Assembly (NCBI GenBank): GCA_046723355.1
Contig: JBKOUJ010000028.1
Coordinates: 1-26,017, forward strand
Source of the DNA: 13-2-20CM-68-14 sp046723355
Lineage (GTDB): Bacteria; Actinomycetota; Thermoleophilia; Gaiellales; Gaiellaceae
Length of the DNA stretch: 26,017 bases
Direction: 5' to 3'
Below, in pieces: positions 21,119-26,017 of this stretch (its first letter is position 1; every line of letters starts with the position of its first letter). The notes under the pieces were generated by a model. That model saw only the letters and a list, made by a program, of their open reading frames with translations. It was not told the DNA's origin and searched no databases. The translations under genes and the position numbers were made by a program.

Positions 21119-21290
21119 TAGGAGGGTTTGGCGCAAAGCAGTCTGTGTCGCCGGCGCACGCTGCTCGCACCGGCATCCGCCCTGGTTACGCAGTCGCGCC
21201 AATAGCTTTGGCTATTGATGCTCCCTGCGTCCTCGTCAGCGAACGAGCATCGCACGGCGTTGACGGGCGGCCTTACGCCAAACCCTCCTA
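21119..21290. repeat. 172-bp inverted-repeat element (copy A) with perfect 15-bp ends
   Basis: Terminal arms TAGGAGGGTTTGGCG (21119-21133) and CGCCAAACCCTCCTA (21276-21290) are perfect inverted repeats. The interior carries hairpins CAATAGC-tttg-GCTATTG (21200-21217) and GATGCTC/GAGCATC (21217-21223 with 21245-21251). The left 38 bases match the 18117 copy at about 31 positions. The right terminus is the TAG stop codon of rodA. No clear target-site duplication flanks it and no ORF is inside. The layout resembles a MITE or complex extragenic palindrome. Confidence 0.8.
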
Positions 21291-22481
21291 CAGACGGCGC
21301 CGTCTCGCCGAGACGCCGCGAACGTAGATGGCCTCCAAAACGCCGATCGCGAGCAGGTTCGCGATCATCGCGGAGCCGCCGACCGAGACGAACGGGAGCG
21401 GGATGCCGGTGATCGGTGCGATCCCGATCGTCATGCCGACATTGATGAAGATCTGGAAGAGCAGCGCGACGATGATTCCGCCGGCGACGATGGCGCTGAA
21501 GGCATCCCTGGCCACCGAGATCACCCGCAGGCCGCGCCAGACGACGAGCAGGTACAGGAGCAGCAGGACCGAGACGCCCAGGAAGCCGCGCTGCTCGGCG
21601 ACGGAGGCAAAAACGAAATCGGTCGCATGCTCGGGCAGGAAGTTGAGGTTGGTCTGCGTCGCGCCCTTGACCCCGCGTCCGGTCGCGCCGCCCGCGCCGA
21701 CCGCGTTGATCGACTGCTGGACGTTGTAGGTAGCCGCACTCGGATCGCTGTTCGGGTTCGTCCAGCCCGTCAGACGCTGCTGCTGGTAGTGCTTGAGGAC
21801 CGGGTGGCCCGAGGCGGGCAAGATCCAGAGCACGAGCAAGGCCGCTACCACCGCCGCGACCCCGAGCGCCGCGAGGTGCACCCAGCGTGTGCCCGCGAGG
21901 AAGAGAACGCCCGCGAGCGCCGCCGCGTAGACCATCGCGGTGCCGAAGTCGGGCTGGAGGAAGACGAGCAGAATCGGCCCGGCCGCGAAGCCGATCGCGG
22001 CCAGCACCGTGCGGCGATCGCCGATCCGCTTGGCCCGGTCGGCCAGCAGCCCTGCGAGGAAGAGGACGAACAGCAGCTTCCCGAACTCCGAGGGCTGGAA
22101 CTTGAAGAACCCGAGATCCAGCCAGCGCTTCGACCCGCGGGTGACCGCACCCGCCAACAGCACGATCACCATCAGCCCAAGCGTTCCGCCGTAGATCGCT
22201 TTTCGGTGCCGCCGGTAGTGCTCCGGGTCGACGAAGACCGCGGCGACGAGCACCAGCGCCCCGAGCCCCGCGTAGACGCCCTGCCGGACGACGTAGTAAT
22301 CGGAGTTGCCGGCCACGTCGTCTCGGGTGATTCCGGCGATCGCCCACAGGCCGTAGGCGACGAGCGCACCGGTCGCGGCCAGCAGGATCCAGTCGAGCCG
22401 GCGGACGATCGACGCAACCTCGACCTTCTCGTCACGCCGGCTGCGCAATCCGCGCGCCCGGGTGTCGACGGCCTCAATCAC
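21288..22481 (-). CDS. rodA: Rod-shape SEDS peptidoglycan polymerase RodA
   Basis: A 397-residue SEDS-family glycosyltransferase with about ten membrane helices; it polymerises lipid II during cell elongation together with PBP2. Family landmarks: GSKRWLDLGFFKFQPSEFGKL, LVFLQPDFGTAMVY, the long extracytoplasmic loop with TGWTNPNSDPSAATYNVQQS, FVFASVAEQRGFLG, and the C-terminal GIPLPFVSVGGSAMIANLLAIG. The GTG start at 22481 overlaps the mrdA stop by 8 bp, coupling the two partners. The N-terminal ~25 residues are a basic cytoplasmic extension. The stop codon TAG is contributed by the end of the 172-bp repeat. RodA rather than FtsW is supported by the mreC-mreD-mrdA context. Confidence 0.94.
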   Translation of the reverse strand: MIEAVDTRARGLRSRRDEKVEVASIVRRLDWILLAATGALVAYGLWAIAGITRDDVAGNSDYYVVRQGVYAGLGALVLVAAVFVDPEHYRRHRKAIYGGTLGLMVIVLLAGAVTRGSKRWLDLGFFKFQPSEFGKLLFVLFLAGLLADRAKRIGDRRTVLAAIGFAAGPILLVFLQPDFGTAMVYAAALAGVLFLAGTRWVHLAALGVAAVVAALLVLWILPASGHPVLKHYQQQRLTGWTNPNSDPSAATYNVQQSINAVGAGGATGRGVKGATQTNLNFLPEHATDFVFASVAEQRGFLGVSVLLLLYLLVVWRGLRVISVARDAFSAIVAGGIIVALLFQIFINVGMTIGIAPITGIPLPFVSVGGSAMIANLLAIGVLEAIYVRGVSARRRRL

Positions 22482-24552
22482 TCTTCACCGGCACCGCGAC
22501 GACCGTTGGGTGAGCTTTGAAGTACGACTCGAAGACCTTGAGCGCGGCCGGCGCCGCGGCCGTGCCGCCGTGGCCGCCGTTCTCGATCACGGCACAGACG
22601 ACGATCGTCGGGGCGTCGGAAGGTCCGTAACCGCACCACCAGGACTGGTCCATCTTTCCGGTGAACCCGGGGATGCTGACGTTCTTCTCGGCGGTGCCCG
22701 TCTTGCCGGAGATCGGGACCGGGAAGGTTCCGAAGATCGAAGTCGACGTGCCGTAGGAGGCGTGGGTCGCCTGGTAGAGACCCTGGCGGACCGAGTCGAG
22801 GTAGAGCGGGTCGATCCGCACCGTCGACGCGGGCGGCGGCGTGAAGCTGTGAAGGACACGGCCGGGCGCCTGCGACGTGCTGACCTCCTCGACGTCGGAG
22901 GCGATGTGCGGCTGGACGAGCCGGCCGCCGCTCGCGATCAGTGCGTAGAAGCGCGCCATCTGCAGCGGCGTCACGAGCAGGTCCTTCTGACCGATCGCCA
23001 GCTGGATGGAGTCACCCGGCTTCCAGAGGCTGTCGACGCGCCACTCCCGCGGGTCGGTCTTCGCCGTGTAGGCCGCCTTACGCCATTCCGGGGTCGGCAG
23101 GAGGCCGGGCAGCTCGCCGGGAAGGTCGACGCCGGTGTCTCGTCCGAAACCGAAGCGGGCGGCCCACTCCTGGAACGGATGGCGACGCGCCGCCGGCAGC
23201 TTGTAGAAGCGGTAGCCGAGCTCGTAGAAGTACGTGTCGCAGGAAGCACCGAGCGCCGTCGGCAGCGTCATCTGCTGGCTGACGAACGGGTCCCAGTTCT
23301 TGAACGTGCCGCCCGGGATCACGTTGTTCTGCTTGTCATAGACGTGGTAGACGCCGGTGCACGCGAGCGGCGTGAATGGGGTCACAAGCCGCTCCTCGAG
23401 CGCCGCGAGGGCCGTCACCGGCTTGAAGGTCGAGCCGGCGGGATAGAGCCCGGCGATCGCGCGGTCGACCGCGGGGTAGTTGTCCTCACGCGCGACGCGG
23501 GCGTTCAGCAGCGGCGCGAGCTTCTTCGGGTCGCGGGCGTTGAAGATGCCAGGCTGGAAGGTCGGGTTCGAGGCGAGCGCGAGGATCGAGCCGTCACGGG
23601 GGTCGAGCGCCACGATTGCGCCCCCGTTCGCCGCCCAGCAGCCGACGCAGTCGGAGGCGTGGGCGGCGGCGATGCCCGCGCGGATGCCGCGCTCGGCCGC
23701 CCGCTGCAGGTTCATGTCGAGCGTCAAACGGACCGCCTCGCCCGGGACCGCCGCCTGCTCGGTCATCTTCTGGCCGATCGGCCGGCCCAGGGCGTCGACG
23801 CGCCACTGGGTCAGCCCGTCCCTGCCGCGCAGGTACGGGTCGTAGCGCGCCTCGACGCCGCCCTGGCCGACGTGGTCGCTCAGGTTGTAGCCCTTGCGGC
23901 GGTAGAGCTCGTACTGCGCCGGCGAGATCGGCCCCACATTGCCGAGGACCTGTGCCGCCAGGGACTGGTACGGGTAGCCGCGCAGATAGGTCGGAACGAG
24001 CTCGACACCCGGGAAGACGCGCTCACGCTCCTTCAGGTAGAGGTACTGCGCCCGGTGGATCGACTCCTGGACGGTGACCGGGATGCCGGGGTCGCTGCCG
24101 CGCTTCTTGAGCTCGGCGACCATCTCGGACACGGGCACGTTGATGATCTTCGAGAGACGGCGGAGCTCGTTGAGCCTTGCCGACCACGTCTTCGGCAGGT
24201 CGGCGGTCAGCAGCTGAACGGCGGTGGCGGCGCGGTTGTCGACGATCGTCTTCCCGTCGCGGTCTATGATCGGCCCGCGCGGGGCCTCGAGCGGGATCGA
24301 GCGGAGCTGGTTGTTCAGGGCCGCGTGCAGGTACTGCGGGCCGGAGAGCACCTGCAGCGCCCAGAGCCGGAAGAAGAGGACGCCGAAGACCGCGATCGCG
24401 AGACCGCCGAGGATCGCGATCCGGAGTGCCAGCTGCGGCGTCAGCCGGAACGGCTCGGCGATCCCGGGTGTGGGCGGCAAGAACGGGCGAGAGCCGTCGC
24501 CGTTCGACGAGGCGCGCCTGGCCCGGCCGGGCCGGATCTCGGTACTAGCCAA
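22474..24552 (-). CDS. mrdA: Penicillin-binding protein 2 (elongation transpeptidase)
   Basis: A 692-residue class B PBP that cross-links peptidoglycan with RodA. A cytoplasmic ~40-residue tail precedes one membrane helix (about 44-66), then the pedestal domain (PRGPIIDRDG, 91-100) and transpeptidase domain: S374-TFK (catalytic Ser374, Lys377), S437-C-D439 (PBP2 proteins commonly have SxD where other PBPs have SxN), and K617-T-G (SGKTGTAEK). A CxxC pair (C302, C305) occurs at the start of the transpeptidase domain on the outside face and might form a disulfide or bind metal. TTG 24552 lies 7 nt after a GAGGTG ribosome site and overlaps the mreD end by 8 bp; its own end overlaps rodA by 8 bp. 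Confidence 0.95.
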   Translation of the reverse strand: MASTEIRPGRARRASSNGDGSRPFLPPTPGIAEPFRLTPQLALRIAILGGLAIAVFGVLFFRLWALQVLSGPQYLHAALNNQLRSIPLEAPRGPIIDRDGKTIVDNRAATAVQLLTADLPKTWSARLNELRRLSKIINVPVSEMVAELKKRGSDPGIPVTVQESIHRAQYLYLKERERVFPGVELVPTYLRGYPYQSLAAQVLGNVGPISPAQYELYRRKGYNLSDHVGQGGVEARYDPYLRGRDGLTQWRVDALGRPIGQKMTEQAAVPGEAVRLTLDMNLQRAAERGIRAGIAAAHASDCVGCWAANGGAIVALDPRDGSILALASNPTFQPGIFNARDPKKLAPLLNARVAREDNYPAVDRAIAGLYPAGSTFKPVTALAALEERLVTPFTPLACTGVYHVYDKQNNVIPGGTFKNWDPFVSQQMTLPTALGASCDTYFYELGYRFYKLPAARRHPFQEWAARFGFGRDTGVDLPGELPGLLPTPEWRKAAYTAKTDPREWRVDSLWKPGDSIQLAIGQKDLLVTPLQMARFYALIASGGRLVQPHIASDVEEVSTSQAPGRVLHSFTPPPASTVRIDPLYLDSVRQGLYQATHASYGTSTSIFGTFPVPISGKTGTAEKNVSIPGFTGKMDQSWWCGYGPSDAPTIVVCAVIENGGHGGTAAAPAALKVFESYFKAHPTVVAVPVKSD

Positions 24553-25063
24553 TCAACTGCACCTCTTCGAGCCCCGTCGGCGCGCGGCGGAAGAGCCGCC
24601 GGCAGAGGGCGTACACCGGCAGCGTCAGGATCAGGTTGAAGATCAGCTCGAACGGAAACGCATCGAGCAGCACGCGGGAGGCCGAGACGTTGTCCCCCAG
24701 CATGTAATGGAGGATCAGCGCGCCGAGCGAGTAGAGGAACGTCACGACCGCGACGGAGACGAACGGTGCGTGGGTCCGGTCGCGACCCGTCGTCTCGCCG
24801 TAGCGGCCGATCCAGTAGCCGGCGATCGTCAGCAGCAGCGAGGTCACGCCGAGCGTCTGCAGGGTCGCGGTGTCGACGACGAACCCGACGGCGAACCCCG
24901 CGATTGCGCCGAAGATCGTCCCGCGCAGGAGCGCGATCGAGACCAGCGTGACGAGCACGATGTCGGGCGCGCCGTGGAAGACGTCGATCTGCGAGAGCAG
25001 CGTGACCTGGACGATCGCTGCGACGAAGAGGACCGCGGCGGCCTTGGCGGCGTCGGCGATCAT
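24545..25063 (-). CDS. mreD: Rod shape-determining protein MreD
   Basis: A 172-residue integral membrane protein with about five helices and MreD-type features: ALLRGTIFGAIAGFAVGFVVDTATLQTLGVTSLLLTIAGYWIG in the middle (the GxxxGFxxDxxxxxxLGxxxL pattern), and short termini. It acts with MreC to organise the elongation complex around MreB filaments. ATG 25063 overlaps the mreC stop as ATGA; the gene's end overlaps mrdA by 8 bp. The assignment rests equally on this pattern and on the invariant mreC-mreD-mrdA order. Confidence 0.92.
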   Translation of the reverse strand: MIADAAKAAAVLFVAAIVQVTLLSQIDVFHGAPDIVLVTLVSIALLRGTIFGAIAGFAVGFVVDTATLQTLGVTSLLLTIAGYWIGRYGETTGRDRTHAPFVSVAVVTFLYSLGALILHYMLGDNVSASRVLLDAFPFELIFNLILTLPVYALCRRLFRRAPTGLEEVQLIG

Positions 25064-25977
25064 CGGCGGTTCTTCGGGATCAGCACGAGCACGGAGCTCA
25101 GCGTCTTGAAATCCGCAAAGGGCTGGAGCTGAACGCTCTTGTAGAGCGCGACATCGTTCTGGCCGACCGAGGTGACCCGTCCGACCGGGATGTTGGGCGG
25201 GTAGATCGAGCTGAGCGTGCCCGACCTCCAGCCGGCGGTGACGAGCTCGTCGCCTAGGTTCACGCGCTGGTCCTTGCTGACGTGCTCGAAGCTGCTGCCG
25301 GCCTTGACGATCCCGCTCGCGCGGGTCTGGACATCGATCGCGGAGACCCAGGTCGTGTCGTCGGTCAGGAGCCCGACCAGCGACTCGTGCTTCGCGACCC
25401 TGACCACGGTTCCGACCAGACCGGCGTCGGTCACGACCGGGTCGTTCAGCTGGACGCCGGAGGCCGAGCCCGCGCCGATCACGACCTGCTGCTCGAGTGC
25501 CGAGGACGGCTGCGCGACGATGTCCGCGCCGACGTAGCCGTAGTTGCGCGGGTAGCTCCGGCCGGTGACGAAGTGGAGCTTCTTGCGGAGGACGGCGTTC
25601 TCGCTCGCCGCCGCGGCGTTCTGGGTCGCTTGCTGGCGAAGCTGGTCGACCTCGCTGCGAAGCCGGTTGTTCTCGGACTTGGCGTTGACGAGGTCGGCGA
25701 AGTAGCCGTAGGCGTCGCGGAACGGGCGCGAGACGCGGTCGGCCGCGACCTCGAAGGGGCGCAGCACCGTCGCACCGGCGCTCTGCACCTGGTGTAGGCC
25801 GCCGCCTGACGACTCGCGGAAGTAGATCGTGATCAGCCCGATCGAGAGCAGCACGAGCACACCTGCCACGATCCGGCGCCTGACGGCGCTGGCCTGACGT
25901 GACGAGTACGAAACCGGCCTCGAGCGCGGTGCACCCGCCCCCAAGACCGCCAGCCTTGCTGAGCGGTTGCGAGGCAC
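25060..25977 (-). CDS. mreC: Rod shape-determining protein MreC
   Basis: A 305-residue bitopic membrane protein: basic cytoplasmic N-terminus (1-35), one helix (about 36-53, VAGVLVLLSIGLITIYF), a periplasmic coiled coil (about 92-132, LVNAKSENNRLRSEVDQLRQQ), and the two beta-barrel domains (GADIVAQPSSALEQQVVIGAG, GLVGTVVRVAKHESLVGLLTD, YPPNIPVGRVTSVG). MreC links PBP2/RodA to MreD and MreB. The GTG start at 25977 has no ribosome site, but TAAACT 10 nt upstream would give a very short leader. It is first in the visible mreC-mreD-mrdA-rodA operon; mreB would be expected just beyond the window edge but is not visible. Confidence 0.94.
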   Translation of the reverse strand: MPRNRSARLAVLGAGAPRSRPVSYSSRQASAVRRRIVAGVLVLLSIGLITIYFRESSGGGLHQVQSAGATVLRPFEVAADRVSRPFRDAYGYFADLVNAKSENNRLRSEVDQLRQQATQNAAAASENAVLRKKLHFVTGRSYPRNYGYVGADIVAQPSSALEQQVVIGAGSASGVQLNDPVVTDAGLVGTVVRVAKHESLVGLLTDDTTWVSAIDVQTRASGIVKAGSSFEHVSKDQRVNLGDELVTAGWRSGTLSSIYPPNIPVGRVTSVGQNDVALYKSVQLQPFADFKTLSSVLVLIPKNRR

Positions 25978-25987
25978 GAAGCGAATT

Positions 25988-25993
25988 AGTTTA
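25988..25993 (-). promoter_or_regulatory. Candidate -10 element of the mreC operon
   Basis: Minus-strand TAAACT (matches TAnnnT), 10 nt before the mreC GTG. No clear -35 is seen in the remaining 24 bases of the window. If real, mreCD-mrdA-rodA has its own promoter independent of mreB. Confidence 0.35.
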
Positions 25994-26017
25994 GGGAAGG
26001 AATCGGAAAGTCGTTAC

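Noticed and set aside
21119..21290. Insertion sequence with transposase
   Set aside because: Inverted ends are present, but the 172 bp encode no transposase frame and no target duplication is evident; called as a non-coding repeat.
22462..24639. 725-residue plus-strand open frame
   Set aside because: Antisense shadow of mrdA; no domain pattern and no ribosome site.

Overview
The window is a high-GC bacterial chromosome segment. Gene order and style point to Actinomycetota, most likely a deep-branching class such as Thermoleophilia. The grounds are the cell-shape block mreC-mreD-mrdA-rodA near rne and rplU-rpmA-obg-nadD-rsfS, frequent GTG/TTG starts, several apparently leaderless genes, and small proteins of a kind I associate with that class. 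The class assignment is inference; only the gene order and sequence features are direct. Nearly all genes lie on the minus strand, so the operons read from high to low coordinates. No CRISPR array, prophage or transposase gene is visible, and no gene-free stretch exceeds 300 bases.

Minus-strand right end (25977 to 20759): an overlapping operon mreC-mreD-mrdA(PBP2)-rodA for the cell-elongation machinery; then a 172-bp inverted-repeat element, a small conserved-looking protein gene, and an RNase E/G gene (rne) with a long leader. Next comes a second, 62-bp copy of the inverted-repeat element, shared by rne and a convergent plus-strand membrane-protein gene (17190-18119). After that gene, rplU-rpmA-obg-nadD-rsfS form a tight ribosome/GTPase/NAD operon. 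It is followed by two REP-like palindromes and a tRNA-Ala(GGC).

Middle (13632 to 7189): a polytopic membrane protein of unknown function; a convergent plus-strand pair encoding a threonine-dehydratase-like PLP enzyme and a HhH DNA glycosylase; and a divergent hyuA-hyuB pair (hydantoinase/oxoprolinase). Only 18 bp separate the dehydratase and hyuA start codons.

Left part (7115 to 1): two overlapping small membrane proteins, the E1 component of 2-oxoglutarate dehydrogenase (sucA), a small plus-strand basic protein, a small acidic protein, a BON-domain membrane-anchored protein, and a polyamine-type ABC transporter (potA-potD-potB, the last cut by the window edge).

The most unusual signal is the dispersed inverted repeat with TAGGAGGG...CCTCCTA ends. 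Two copies share about 31 of 38 bases at one end, and the terminal TAG serves as the stop codon of three different genes (the 17190-18119 gene, rne and rodA). A third, degenerate copy may lie at 3001-3054. Other points worth checking are a hairpin filling almost the whole predicted rplU leader, a C-terminal extra domain on L21, three copies of an RG-rich basic motif in the disordered ends of RNase E, and a probable missed N-terminal membrane helix on the 12319-13632 gene that has no ATG/GTG/TTG start.
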